Part shown: positions 7,726 through 16,894 of the stretch, piece after piece
Layout: every line of letters starts with the position of its first letter
Position numbering within the stretch: position 1 is the first letter of the stretch
DNA from: Algoriphagus sp. AK58
Lineage (GTDB): Bacteria > Bacteroidota > Bacteroidia > Cytophagales > Cyclobacteriaceae
Length of the DNA stretch: 64,000 nucleotides
Assembly (NCBI RefSeq): GCF_014324365.1
Contig: NZ_QEIG01000010.1
Span: 124,001 to 188,000, forward strand
Direction: 5' to 3'
The notes under the pieces: generated by a model
Told to the model about the DNA's origin: nothing
The model's database searches: none
What the model saw: the letters and a program-made list of their open reading frames with translations, nothing else
Translations under genes and position numbers: made by a program

Positions 7726-9645
7726 ATGAGAAAGATTCTATTCTTTTCGACTGCTTGCCTTATCTCAGGAATGGCGACCGCTCAGGTTAAGTCTTTTCAG
7801 CCAGAAAAGGCTTTTCCTGAAAAAAATGAGAAATCCAAATTTTATACCGTTTCTGGAGAAAGACACGGGCCTTCCTTTTTTAAGAAGTTTGTCTTTCCGG
7901 AAGTCGAATACACCCCGGGTGAAAAGCTAACCTTTGATAAATACCATACCGTGGATGTGATGTACCATTGGTATGAAAAATGGGCTCAGCAGTTTCCTAA
8001 TATCGTGGACCTGTATGTGATTGAGCATTCTTTTGAAGGGAGGCCGATTTACCAAATGACCATTACCAATAAAAAGACAGGAAAAGATACGGATAAGCCC
8101 GCAGCCTATTTTGAAGGAGGCCGCCATTCTGGGGAGATCACTTCCAGCGAATCTATCCTTTGGCTGACACAGCACTTGTTGGAGAACTATGGGAAAGACC
8201 CGGAAATCACCTCCCTGATCGATACGAAAGCTATTTATCTACGTCCGCAAAACAATCCTGACGGTTCCAACATGTATTTGTTTACAGAGCAAAGGAACCG
8301 CAGTACTGTCAGACCAAACGACACTGACCGAGATGGATTGCTTGATGAAGACCCGGAGGAAGACTTGGATGGTGATGGCATTATTTACCAGATGAGAAAA
8401 AAGGCCATAACGCCTGAAGAAAAGGAAAAAGCAAATTTTGTCATCGATCCTAAAGATCCGAAGGGGCGATTAATGAAAAGGACTTTTCCCGGTAAGGGAG
8501 ATTATCTGGTATACACGGAAGGCATCGACAATGATGGGGATGGAAGTTTCAATGAAGATGGGATTGGAGGATTGGATCTTCACCGTAATTACCCTGAAAA
8601 CTGGAGACCGAATACAGGCGGAGACCTGACAGGTCGGGGATATACCCAGTTTGGCGCCGGGGAATACCCTCTCAGTGAAATAGAAACTCGATCAACGGCG
8701 CTTTGGGTATTAAGCCATCCCAATATTTCTGTAGTCAACTCCATGGATACGCGTGTGCCGATGCACTTGCGTCCACCTTCGACTTCCAAATCAGAGGAGC
8801 GCATGTATCCTCAGGATTTGGCTATCTATAAAGAGATGGATCAGCTTGGACTTTCCTACACCGCATATCCATGGGCAGGGGATGTGTACGAAACGTATGC
8901 GACACGATATAAAGTCAACTCCATGACCGGAGATCCTTTGAAGCCCGAACCGCTATTTGGGCATGGACCGGATTTTGGATATTTCTACTACGGCAGTATC
9001 TGGTATGGCGATGAGCTTTGGAACAATGGCGCCATGAAGGATTATGACGGAGATGGGATTTACGATGATTATGATGGATTGATGTGGGATGATGAGGCAA
9101 ATGGAAGCAAGGGATTCAAGCCTTGGACTCCCTTGAATCACCCACAACTCGGAGAAGTGGAAATCGGAGGTTTCCATCCCAAGTTTTTTGGACAGAACGG
9201 GCCTGCATGGCAGCTGGAGGATTGGGCAAAGAAGCAGGCGCTATTCAACCTCGCTATGGCTAAAAGATTACCTCAGCTGACAATCAATGACTTGAAGATT
9301 AAAAAACTCAGCAGTGGTGAATTTGAAATTACTTTGGAATGGACCAATTCTGGAAAACTCCCTGTGGCATTGGAACAAGCCAAATTGGTGAAAATCGTAC
9401 AGGAAGATCGGGTTTCCCTGGATTTTGACAAGGAGTTGACGAAAGGTTACGAAAATGCCAAAGTGAAAATCACCACTCCTTCTTTATATGACAAAACCAT
9501 CTATTCTGGCTACACCGGAGTAGGGGAAAAGAAGACCGCTACTTTCAAAGTGAAAGTGGAAGGCAATGAATCAGTGAAAGGAAAAATCAAGCTGTCTTCT
9601 ACCCGAGGCGGTTATTTCGAAAGAGAATTTACCCTAAACCAATAA
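7726..9645 (+). CDS. Exported M14-family zinc carboxypeptidase
   Basis: I choose the ATG at 7726 because it gives a clean signal peptide (MRKILFFSTACLISGMATAQ); the frame extends upstream through the terminator region. The protein is then 639 residues. The M14 catalytic domain shows zinc ligands H134 and E137 in GGRHSGE and a likely catalytic E430 in YGDELWN. Where the third zinc histidine is expected, the sequence reads NSMDTRVPMHLRPP, so D341 appears to replace it. Three Asp/Gly-rich calcium-loop-like stretches (around DTDRDGLLDED, DNDGDGSFNED and DYDGDGIYDD) are inserted. A beta-rich domain follows from about 530. It probably cleaves peptides in the periplasm or outside, next to the S9 peptidase. 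Confidence 0.85.
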   Translation: MRKILFFSTACLISGMATAQVKSFQPEKAFPEKNEKSKFYTVSGERHGPSFFKKFVFPEVEYTPGEKLTFDKYHTVDVMYHWYEKWAQQFPNIVDLYVIEHSFEGRPIYQMTITNKKTGKDTDKPAAYFEGGRHSGEITSSESILWLTQHLLENYGKDPEITSLIDTKAIYLRPQNNPDGSNMYLFTEQRNRSTVRPNDTDRDGLLDEDPEEDLDGDGIIYQMRKKAITPEEKEKANFVIDPKDPKGRLMKRTFPGKGDYLVYTEGIDNDGDGSFNEDGIGGLDLHRNYPENWRPNTGGDLTGRGYTQFGAGEYPLSEIETRSTALWVLSHPNISVVNSMDTRVPMHLRPPSTSKSEERMYPQDLAIYKEMDQLGLSYTAYPWAGDVYETYATRYKVNSMTGDPLKPEPLFGHGPDFGYFYYGSIWYGDELWNNGAMKDYDGDGIYDDYDGLMWDDEANGSKGFKPWTPLNHPQLGEVEIGGFHPKFFGQNGPAWQLEDWAKKQALFNLAMAKRLPQLTINDLKIKKLSSGEFEITLEWTNSGKLPVALEQAKLVKIVQEDRVSLDFDKELTKGYENAKVKITTPSLYDKTIYSGYTGVGEKKTATFKVKVEGNESVKGKIKLSSTRGGYFEREFTLNQ

Positions 9646-9657
9646 GTAAAAATTACC

Positions 9658-12489
9658 ATGTTACAAGTAAAGCAATGGACGTGGGTGTTTGGCTTGGTTA
9701 TGTTGGCGCAAATTTCATTTGCTCAGCAAAAGCGATCCTTGACTCACGCAGATTACGACGGCTGGGAGAGCCTTTCCTCCGAAAAAATCACCAAAAATGG
9801 ACAGCATGTTGGGTATCAGATTTCCCCTCAGGAAGGGGATGGAAGAGTGGAAGTATTTCCTTTTAGATTTCCTGACCAAAAAGTAGTTATTCTAAGAGGC
9901 ACTTCTTTCAGTTTTTCTCCCGATGATCAATTTGCGGTCGGGAAAATCACTGCCCAAAAAGATTCTGTTCGACTTTTGAAGCTTCAAAAGAAGAAAGCGG
10001 ATGATATGCCCAAAGACAGTCTTTTTATCCTGAATCTTTCCTCTCGAAAACTTGAAAAACTACCAAGAGTGAAGTCTTTTGCGATTCCGACTGAGAAAGG
10101 AAGCTGGATCGCTATTCACTTTGAAAAAGAACTTCCTAAAAAGGATGATCCTAAAGATTCGACAGCTACTAAAGCCGATTCGACTGCAAAAGTTGAAAAA
10201 CCAAAGAAAACCGATGGAACCAAGCTTTTGGTTCGCTCACTTGACGGTACCAAATCCTGGGAGTTTGAGCGGGTGAAGTCCTACAGTTTTGCTCCCAATG
10301 GGGATTATCTTCACTATACCTTGGCAGAGGAGGAAAAAGAAGACAATGCAGCCATTTACCTCCTGAATTTGGCTACCGGAGAGAGCAAACTGGTACATGA
10401 GAAGATGACCACTTATTCCAATTTAGCCTTCTCGCCTCAGTCAGCTAAGCTTGCCTTTATTGCAACCGATGATTCCCTGAAGGCAAAAAAGCCCATACAC
10501 ACCTTATATATATATGATGTGAAAAAAGGGGATCTGGCAATCCAAGTAGAAAAGAGCGGTTTGAAATTGGAAAATAGCCGAATCAGTCCGGATGGAAGTG
10601 TAAGATTCTCGGAAGATGAAAACCGATTGTTTTTCGGTGTGGCAAGAGATTATGTGGATTATGCCTACGAAAATGATACGACTATCCTCGAGGAGGAGCG
10701 TGTCAGCTTGGATATTTGGGGATGGCAGGAGTCTGAAATCCAACCCATGCAGTTGAAAAACAAGTCTCAAGAAGAGAGAAAAACCTATTTGGCGACGTTG
10801 AATCTCAGTGACGTTTCCATCACCCAACTCGGCACTCCTGAGGTAGAGAATGTGATGTTGGAAAACAAAATCATCAAGGATTTTGCACTTGCCTGGACAG
10901 ATGCCCCCTATCGAAGAAATTACAGCTGGGATATTCAGATCGGTAGAGACTTGTATTGGTTGGATTTCAAAACCGGAACAAAGACACTGATCGAGAAAAA
11001 TGCCTCCGGCTCGCCGAGACTTTCTCCGGAAGGAAAATATGCTTATTGGTATGACCCTCGAGACAGTTCTTGGGTGGCCTATGATATTCAAGGTCAGGCA
11101 AAAATCAATTTGACCAAGGCGCTTCCGGTTCCCTTCTTTGAAGAATTGCATGATTCTCCATCCTTACCGGGCAGCTACGGTTCAGAGGGTTGGTTGGCGG
11201 GAGACGCTGCGATTCTGATCAATGATCGATTTGACATCTGGAAAATTGATCCCAAAAATCCTGCTTCCGCAGTCAATCTCACTTTGGGTGAAGGACGCAA
11301 AAAGCAAATCACGTTCAGAAGAGAGCAACTCAAAGCCGATGAAAGATCCATCGACCCAAAAGAACCGCTGATCCTTTCAGCTTTCAATGAAGTGAATAAA
11401 GACAACGGCTTTTTCACTTCTAATTATGAAGGACAGACTGCGCCCAAGCAATTGCTAATGTCAGCCCATCGGTATTTGGGATTTAGAAAAGCTCAAGAGT
11501 CCAATCAGGTGATTGTCCGCCGATCCACTTACCGTGAAAATCCGGATATCTATTTGACGGATTTGACTTTCAAAACCCTCACCAAAGCTTCGAATCTTAA
11601 CCCTCAGCAGGCTGGAATCAAGTGGGGAAGTGTGGAATTGGTTTCTTACCTGGCCAATGACGGGACACCGCTTCAAGGATTGCTCTTTAAGCCGGAAGGG
11701 TTTGATGCCAATAAGAAATATCCGATGATGGTCTATTTCTACGAGCGAAACAGCGAGACTTTGCACAATTACCGCGCTCCAGCTCCAAGTAGATCTACGA
11801 TTAATATTCCCTATTTCGTAAGCAATGATTACCTGGTTTTCGTTCCTGACATCAAGTATGATCTTGGCCTTCCGGGACCAAGTGCCTATGACTGTATTAT
11901 CCCTGGTGTGCAGGCCGTGATTGCCAAAGGCGGAGTGGATACCGAAAATATGGCTATCCAAGGCCAAAGCTGGGGAGGCTATCAGGTGGCTTACCTGATC
12001 ACCCGAACCAATATGTTTAAAGCAGCCGGCGCAGGTGCTCCGGTAGTCAATATGACTTCTGCTTATGGCGGAATCCGTTGGGGTACAGGCATGAGCCGCA
12101 TGTTCCAATACGAACAGACACAATCCCGAATAGGAGGTACGCTCTGGGAAAAACCGATGTATTACCTCGAAAACTCCCCGTTGTTCACCATGGACCGAGT
12201 GCAAACTCCCGTCCTGATCATGCACAACGATGCAGATGGGGCAGTGCCTTGGTATCAGGGAATCGAGATGTTTATGGCTTTAAAGCGATTGAATAAGCCA
12301 GCTTGGCTACTTCAATACAATGGAGAGGATCACAATCTGGTGCAACGAAAAAACGCCAAAGACCTTTCCATTCGCCTAAGCCAATTCTTTGATCATTACC
12401 TCAAAGGTGCCCCGGCTCCACTTTGGATGACAGAAGGTTTGCCTGCGGTGGAAAAAGGAAAAACCCTTAAATATGAGTTAGGAAACTAA
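9658..12489 (+). CDS. Exported S9-family (prolyl oligopeptidase-like) serine peptidase
   Basis: The protein has 943 residues with a signal peptide (hydrophobic stretch to about residue 22, ending SFAQQ). A long beta-propeller-like region (about 40-650) contains a Lys/Asp/Thr-rich low-complexity stretch near 155-180. The C-terminal alpha/beta-hydrolase domain holds the triad S771 (GQSWGGY), D860 (NDADGAVPW) and H892 (GEDHNLV). S9 peptidases of this type cut short peptides, often after proline or as dipeptidyl/acylaminoacyl peptidases; the exact specificity is not readable. It follows the M14 gene by 12 bp, so both are probably one peptide-degrading operon. Confidence 0.92.
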   Translation: MLQVKQWTWVFGLVMLAQISFAQQKRSLTHADYDGWESLSSEKITKNGQHVGYQISPQEGDGRVEVFPFRFPDQKVVILRGTSFSFSPDDQFAVGKITAQKDSVRLLKLQKKKADDMPKDSLFILNLSSRKLEKLPRVKSFAIPTEKGSWIAIHFEKELPKKDDPKDSTATKADSTAKVEKPKKTDGTKLLVRSLDGTKSWEFERVKSYSFAPNGDYLHYTLAEEEKEDNAAIYLLNLATGESKLVHEKMTTYSNLAFSPQSAKLAFIATDDSLKAKKPIHTLYIYDVKKGDLAIQVEKSGLKLENSRISPDGSVRFSEDENRLFFGVARDYVDYAYENDTTILEEERVSLDIWGWQESEIQPMQLKNKSQEERKTYLATLNLSDVSITQLGTPEVENVMLENKIIKDFALAWTDAPYRRNYSWDIQIGRDLYWLDFKTGTKTLIEKNASGSPRLSPEGKYAYWYDPRDSSWVAYDIQGQAKINLTKALPVPFFEELHDSPSLPGSYGSEGWLAGDAAILINDRFDIWKIDPKNPASAVNLTLGEGRKKQITFRREQLKADERSIDPKEPLILSAFNEVNKDNGFFTSNYEGQTAPKQLLMSAHRYLGFRKAQESNQVIVRRSTYRENPDIYLTDLTFKTLTKASNLNPQQAGIKWGSVELVSYLANDGTPLQGLLFKPEGFDANKKYPMMVYFYERNSETLHNYRAPAPSRSTINIPYFVSNDYLVFVPDIKYDLGLPGPSAYDCIIPGVQAVIAKGGVDTENMAIQGQSWGGYQVAYLITRTNMFKAAGAGAPVVNMTSAYGGIRWGTGMSRMFQYEQTQSRIGGTLWEKPMYYLENSPLFTMDRVQTPVLIMHNDADGAVPWYQGIEMFMALKRLNKPAWLLQYNGEDHNLVQRKNAKDLSIRLSQFFDHYLKGAPAPLWMTEGLPAVEKGKTLKYELGN

Positions 12490-12494
12490 AATGC

Positions 12495-12527
12495 AAAAGC
12501 CCCGAATTTTCAGGATTCGGGGCTTTT
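12495..12527. terminator. Bidirectional terminator between S9 peptidase and response regulator
   Basis: AAAAGCCCCGAAT (12495-12507) and ATTCGGGGCTTTT (12515-12527) form a perfect 13-bp stem with a 7-nt loop. A-rich and T-rich flanks make it work on both strands, which fits the convergent genes on either side. Confidence 0.92.
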
Positions 12528-12554
12528 GAACTTTTCCAAAATTTGATTTCAAGT

Positions 12555-13172
12555 TCAAATCATTCCGGCTTTGGAAGCCAAATGAATCAAGGCCGCCACA
12601 TTCTTGGCTTCAAACTTCATCATCAGATTTTTTCGGTGGGTATCCACTGTGGTGGCGCTGATGAAAAGCTTTTCGGCGATTTCCTGATTGGTCATGCCCT
12701 CGGCGATCTGCTCCAGCACTTCCTTTTCCCTTCGCGTCAAAATGGGGACTTCTTTTTCTGTATGACTTCTCAGGGCTTCCACTGCCTCAAAACTCAAATA
12801 GGACTTAAAGGCTTTGGCTGCCTGAATTGCTTTGAGCAATTCTTCCTTGCTCGCATTTTTCAGCACATAGCCGTTTGCTCCGCTTTCGATCATTTTCTCC
12901 ACAAAGCTTCGCTGGTTAAATGTGCTCAATCCCAAAATCCGGATTCCTGGATAGCGCTTTTTTACTTCTTTACAAAGCTCAATTCCCGACATGCCTGGCA
13001 TGCTGATGTCCATCAAAATGACCTCCGGTTCGTCTTTTTCCAAAAAAGCCAGACAGGATTCACCGTTTGAAGCATGCCCCATCCACTCGATGTCTTCTTC
13101 TTGCTGAAGCAAGGATCGGATTCCCTCGATCACGAGGTAATGGTCATCCACGATGAAAAGCCTTGTTTTCAT
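12555..13172 (-). CDS. NarL/FixJ-family response regulator
   Basis: The protein has 205 residues. The receiver domain has the acidic pair D9-D10 and phosphoacceptor D55 in VILMDISMPG. The LuxR-type helix-turn-helix at about 143-198 reads LTRREKEVLEQIAEGMTNQEIAEKLF. Such regulators bind palindromic DNA as dimers after phosphorylation. Its start codon overlaps the stop of the kinase gene (ATGA), so the two are a coupled two-component pair. A likely target is the divergent cluster at 15349-26553, because repeated CCTGT-N3/4-ACAGG boxes lie in front of it; this is inference. Confidence 0.94.
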   Translation of the reverse strand: MKTRLFIVDDHYLVIEGIRSLLQQEEDIEWMGHASNGESCLAFLEKDEPEVILMDISMPGMSGIELCKEVKKRYPGIRILGLSTFNQRSFVEKMIESGANGYVLKNASKEELLKAIQAAKAFKSYLSFEAVEALRSHTEKEVPILTRREKEVLEQIAEGMTNQEIAEKLFISATTVDTHRKNLMMKFEAKNVAALIHLASKAGMI

Positions 13173-15124
13173 AGCAATTGGATTTCGATGTGTATGCTGC
13201 TGCCTTTTCCGGGAGCAGTATCCAGAGTGAATTTAGCCCCCAAATACTCCAGCCTACTCTTGATATTGGTCCAGCCAATTCCAGTGCTGAGCAGCATCTT
13301 GGAGTGCTCAAATCCCTTTCCGTCATCTTCCACGTCCAGCAAAATCAGGTTTCCGTTTTTGGTCAGTTGAACCAAGGCCTGTTTGGCTTCCGCGTGTTTC
13401 AAAATGTTATTCACCAGTTCTTGAATGATGCGATAGATAGAAAGGGAGGTGCTTTGCTCGAGTTCAGCGTCCTCTAGACCAATGGAAATGTAGTTGATCT
13501 TCAATACTCCGCTTTGCTGGATATCGCCGCAAAAATCCTTCAATGCCGTATCCAACCCAAATTTGATCAGGTTCTCAGGCATCAGGTTGTGGGCTACTCT
13601 TCTCATTTCCATAATGGAAGTGTCCAGCATGTCCAGACTCCGTTCAAAAAGCCGGGCATTTTCAGGGGTTAATATCAGATTGCCTTTCATGGTTTGAAAT
13701 GAAAATTTGATTCCGGAAAGCAGTCCTCCCAATCCATCGTGGAGATCCTTGGCAAGTCTGCTTCGCTCTTTTTCTTCACCTTTCAATACTGCTTCAGTTG
13801 CAGTCAGTTGTTTTTCGGTTTCGAGTTCCTTGATCCGCTGAAGCTGAAGCCGTTGTTTGTGCTGATTTTTTCGATGGATCAAAATGGCTATTGCAGTTAA
13901 TGATAAGGCCAAAATGACTAAAATCCAGATGAGGAGTTGCCTTTTTTGATTGACTGCAAGTTGAGTTGCATTTGCTGCTTCGAGTTCAAGAATTTGGCTT
14001 CGCTGCTTTTCAACTTCGTATTTTTTTTCGATTTCGAGGGTTTTTCTTTGAACCTCCTCGTTGACTAGCCGGTCTGCCAAAATCTCCGATTCCTTTGCCG
14101 TCTGTCTGGCTTTTGGGATGTCTTGAAGAGCAAAATATACATTCGAAAGTTGTACTAAAGACTTTTGCCTTTCCAGCGGATATTCGGTTTCAGAGGCTAA
14201 ATCGACCGATTTTTTAGCCAAATCCAGAGCTGCCGTCGGATTTTTCTCATACATCCTAACAACGCTCAGTCCTCTCAGCGCGATGATTTCTCCTTCTTTG
14301 ACTTCCATCTGCCGAAACAAATCCAAGGCTTCCAAATACGATTTCTCCATGCCGGAAACATCATTTTCCTGATCATAGGAATCCCCAAGATTCAATAATG
14401 CCGTTCCTTGCATATTAAGATCATCGGTGTCTTTTCCGATTTGCAGGACTCGTCGATAAAGAGCAATTGCCTCGGAAGTTTTACCCAACTTGGAATAAGA
14501 CAACCCAAGGTTGTTCATCACTGTCCCGACCATGCGTTGGTCCCCGGCTTTTTCATAAAGCTCCATCGCTTCCAACCCTACTTCAATGGCCCGATCGTGT
14601 AATTTCAGATCAGAATACATCACCTGAAGCAGATTAAGGATAAAGCTTTTCATTCCCTCATCTCCGATTTTTTCGAACATCATCTTTCCCTGTTGGTAAT
14701 ATTCTGCGGCAGTTTCGTACTCAGAAAGGTAGCGATACACCGAGCCGGTATTAAGCAAGGCTTTTCCCAGTTGGACAGAATCTTTGATCTCCCGAGCCTT
14801 TTCAATTGCCTTTAGGTTGTAATAAAGTGAGGAGTCAAAATTTCCCTGGACGTTGAGCACATAGGTGTAATTGTGTGAAAACTTGATCTCGCCGACACTA
14901 TATCCAATTTTCTTGCTCAGGTTTAGCCCTTTTCGATAATACTCCTTGGCCAGTTCCGGTTCTGAGTTTTCATATTGCTGACCGATTTGAAAGTAGAGTT
15001 CTACTGTTGATATTTCTTCCTTCGCCTTAGGCAAAAGCGCAAGAAGACTGTCCAGATTCAAGACTTGTTGCCCAAGGATGGATTTTGAAACCAACAGAAA
15101 CATGAGAAAAAACAATTTCTTCAT
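13169..15124 (-). CDS. TPR-containing HisKA_3 sensor histidine kinase
   Basis: The protein has 651 residues. A signal peptide (MKKLFFLMFLLVSKSILGQQ) is followed by about six tetratricopeptide repeats (residues about 35-370) that should lie in the periplasm. Next come a coiled segment and a transmembrane helix (about 398-418, LLIWILVILALSLTAIAILI). The HisKA_3 dimerisation helix has phosphoacceptor H462 in RLAKDLHDGLGG, and a HATPase domain ends the protein (N box QELVNNILKHAEA, G box DDGKGFEH). Proteins of this layout are common in Bacteroidota; the TPRs probably sense a peptide or partner protein. It is divergent from the gene at 15349. Confidence 0.93.
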   Translation of the reverse strand: MKKLFFLMFLLVSKSILGQQVLNLDSLLALLPKAKEEISTVELYFQIGQQYENSEPELAKEYYRKGLNLSKKIGYSVGEIKFSHNYTYVLNVQGNFDSSLYYNLKAIEKAREIKDSVQLGKALLNTGSVYRYLSEYETAAEYYQQGKMMFEKIGDEGMKSFILNLLQVMYSDLKLHDRAIEVGLEAMELYEKAGDQRMVGTVMNNLGLSYSKLGKTSEAIALYRRVLQIGKDTDDLNMQGTALLNLGDSYDQENDVSGMEKSYLEALDLFRQMEVKEGEIIALRGLSVVRMYEKNPTAALDLAKKSVDLASETEYPLERQKSLVQLSNVYFALQDIPKARQTAKESEILADRLVNEEVQRKTLEIEKKYEVEKQRSQILELEAANATQLAVNQKRQLLIWILVILALSLTAIAILIHRKNQHKQRLQLQRIKELETEKQLTATEAVLKGEEKERSRLAKDLHDGLGGLLSGIKFSFQTMKGNLILTPENARLFERSLDMLDTSIMEMRRVAHNLMPENLIKFGLDTALKDFCGDIQQSGVLKINYISIGLEDAELEQSTSLSIYRIIQELVNNILKHAEAKQALVQLTKNGNLILLDVEDDGKGFEHSKMLLSTGIGWTNIKSRLEYLGAKFTLDTAPGKGSSIHIEIQLL

Positions 15125-15244
15125 AGGCGGATGGAAGGGAGCTATAAATACTCCTAATAATCTACTTCAATTCTTCAAGGATTCCTCAGTTCGGAATCGC
15201 TTTCGTTTCCTTCAAACCTACCCGATTTTAGCCTCTCACTTCTC

Positions 15245-15257
15245 CCTGTTTTACAGG
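15245..15257. promoter_or_regulatory. CCTGT-N3-ACAGG box 1
   Basis: CCTGTTTTACAGG is a perfect 5-bp inverted repeat with a 3-nt centre. It lies in the 224-bp region between the divergent histidine kinase gene and the gene at 15349. It is a candidate operator for the NarL-type regulator encoded next door. Confidence 0.5.
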
Positions 15258-15280
15258 ATTTTTTGAGTAGGGTGTAAAAT

Positions 15281-15294
15281 CCTGTTTTTACAGG
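15281..15294. promoter_or_regulatory. CCTGT-N4-ACAGG box 2
   Basis: CCTGTTTTTACAGG repeats box 1 with one extra T in the centre, 36 bp away. The right arm of box 1 plus AAAATCCTGT of box 2 can also form a 10-bp hairpin, so the pair may act as DNA sites or as one RNA structure. It lies 55 bp before the start at 15349. Confidence 0.5.
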
Positions 15295-15348
15295 ATATCA
15301 GGACCTAAGGACTTCACCTAGGTTTAGACTTTCTAAAACCCGGAAATT

Positions 15349-16800
15349 ATGAAGACCTGGCTTTTCCTCCTTTTCGCATTTTTGATTCCCGCCTTTGTCT
15401 TTGCCCAGAAAAATGTCATCCCGGCAAGCCAGATTCCGACATTGAATCTTAAGCTTCCCGAAGGAAGCAAGCAGGACAAACGGTTTCTATCCACGGTGGC
15501 GGCTGCTTCACTGCTTGAAACCGAAGTGAATGATCCAAATGTCAGCATAAGTGAGGTAGAGGTGTATACGCTTCCGCCCACACCGCAATCTGGATTTGAT
15601 GCGGAAGTTTTGGTTTCTGAGTTAGAAAAATCCGGCTTTGAGATTTTACCCACGGATGACGACCGGATCGCTTGGTTGGTCAAAGGACAAACTGCCTACC
15701 TGATTTATTTTTCCATGGACAAGGCCGAAACCAACTTTTACCTAGGCAAATCCAACACCGTTCCAAAACCTACTCAAGGCCAGCCAGGCCAGCAAGTTAC
15801 TCCAACTTCAACTCAGCCCACAGCTCCTGCTTACATTCCACCTTTGCCTCCTTCCAGGTCAAGTACTTCGCCTTCGGTAAATCAACAAGCTCCTGCTCCA
15901 AATCCTCCAGCCTCATCCCAATCCCCAGCTCAAAATCCTTCTTCAAATTCATCTCTTCCAAAGACTTCGGTAGCACCATTCACTGGTTTTCAGTTTACGA
16001 CCAGCAATTTTGATGACGGTTGGATTTCCAGTATTCAGTCGGACTGGGTGTTGGCACAAAAAGGCGAAACGAAGGTCTACCTGTTTTTTGTGCTTCCCTA
16101 CCGAATCGAAAATTTCAGTGGAACCGGGGTGGTGGACAGGGATTTTTATTGGGATAATCATGTGGCGCCTACCTTCAATACCACCACCAAAGCCTACCAA
16201 GACGGAGGGGAGTTTGTCAGTTCACTTCAGCCCAAATATGTGGAAGGTTGGGGACAAGATCCTCAGACAGGGCAGCGGAGATTTCTTGGGATGTATTTGA
16301 CTGTCTCTCCCAATGCCGCAATGTTGACAGTTGCAAGTACTGTGGATGAGAATAGCATGAGGCAAATTTTTCCAAAAGCATCCGACCGATGGACTTCTGA
16401 TCTGGTAGCCATGAGCCGATACAACAAGTTTGCCATCGGACCGAATGACCTGAACGGCACCTGGCAAAGTGGCGGCAGTCAAATGACCCAATGGTACGAT
16501 TCCTTCACTGGAGCCTATGCCGGGGCGACGATCGCTTCCTCGAGTGCTACATTTTTCTTTACAGGGCCGACTTACTCCAGTATTCATAACGGCGCCACGG
16601 GAGCAGTGGGAGCAATGAATACCTTTCAGCAAGAGTACATAGGGAATTCAACTATTTCGAATTGGACCATTACGCTCACCAACCGCTACCAAGGCAAAAC
16701 CCAGCAGTTTGACGCACATTTCCAGGCGGTGAAGGGCGGACGTTTGCTCTATCTCAACAATGGAGCAGGGGAGGAATACTTGCTGGTGAAGATTCGCTGA
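15349..16800 (+). CDS. Exported protein of unknown function with Pro/Ser/Thr linker
   Basis: The protein has 483 residues. After a signal peptide (MKTWLFLLFAFLIPAFVFAQ) comes an N-terminal domain (about 25-140), a low-complexity Pro/Ser/Thr/Gln/Asn linker (about 143-205), and a C-terminal part starting TGFQFTTSNFDDGWISSIQSDW. That part continues to a final beta-rich stretch from about 365 that opens with LNGTWQSGG, reminiscent of lipocalin-like domains. The gene at 22065 has a comparable plan (DGW motif, linker, LIGKWNRS), so the two look like distant paralogues. It is the first gene of the divergent cluster and directly follows boxes 1 and 2. I do not recognise a specific function. Confidence 0.75.
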   Translation: MKTWLFLLFAFLIPAFVFAQKNVIPASQIPTLNLKLPEGSKQDKRFLSTVAAASLLETEVNDPNVSISEVEVYTLPPTPQSGFDAEVLVSELEKSGFEILPTDDDRIAWLVKGQTAYLIYFSMDKAETNFYLGKSNTVPKPTQGQPGQQVTPTSTQPTAPAYIPPLPPSRSSTSPSVNQQAPAPNPPASSQSPAQNPSSNSSLPKTSVAPFTGFQFTTSNFDDGWISSIQSDWVLAQKGETKVYLFFVLPYRIENFSGTGVVDRDFYWDNHVAPTFNTTTKAYQDGGEFVSSLQPKYVEGWGQDPQTGQRRFLGMYLTVSPNAAMLTVASTVDENSMRQIFPKASDRWTSDLVAMSRYNKFAIGPNDLNGTWQSGGSQMTQWYDSFTGAYAGATIASSSATFFFTGPTYSSIHNGATGAVGAMNTFQQEYIGNSTISNWTITLTNRYQGKTQQFDAHFQAVKGGRLLYLNNGAGEEYLLVKIR

Positions 16801-16821
16801 TCTCTGTTTCATATCAAAAAT

Positions 16822-16835
16822 CCCCTTTTTACAGG
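16822..16835. promoter_or_regulatory. Degenerate CCTGT/ACAGG box 3
   Basis: CCCCTTTTTACAGG matches box 2 at 12 of 14 positions and continues with the same AT, giving an identical 12-nt core TTTTTACAGGAT. It lies 59 bp before the start at 16895, so the same regulator may act at both genes. Confidence 0.4.
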
Positions 16836-16894
16836 ATGTTGGGAGAGTAAGCTTAGGGCTAGCTTTCCAAAGAAATCAATATCTCACCGACACC

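Noticed and set aside
15253..15285. Hairpin ACAGGATTTT...AAAATCCTGT read as a terminator
   Set aside because: It lies between divergent promoters, and the same half-sites recur as DNA palindromes. A regulatory-site reading explains more.
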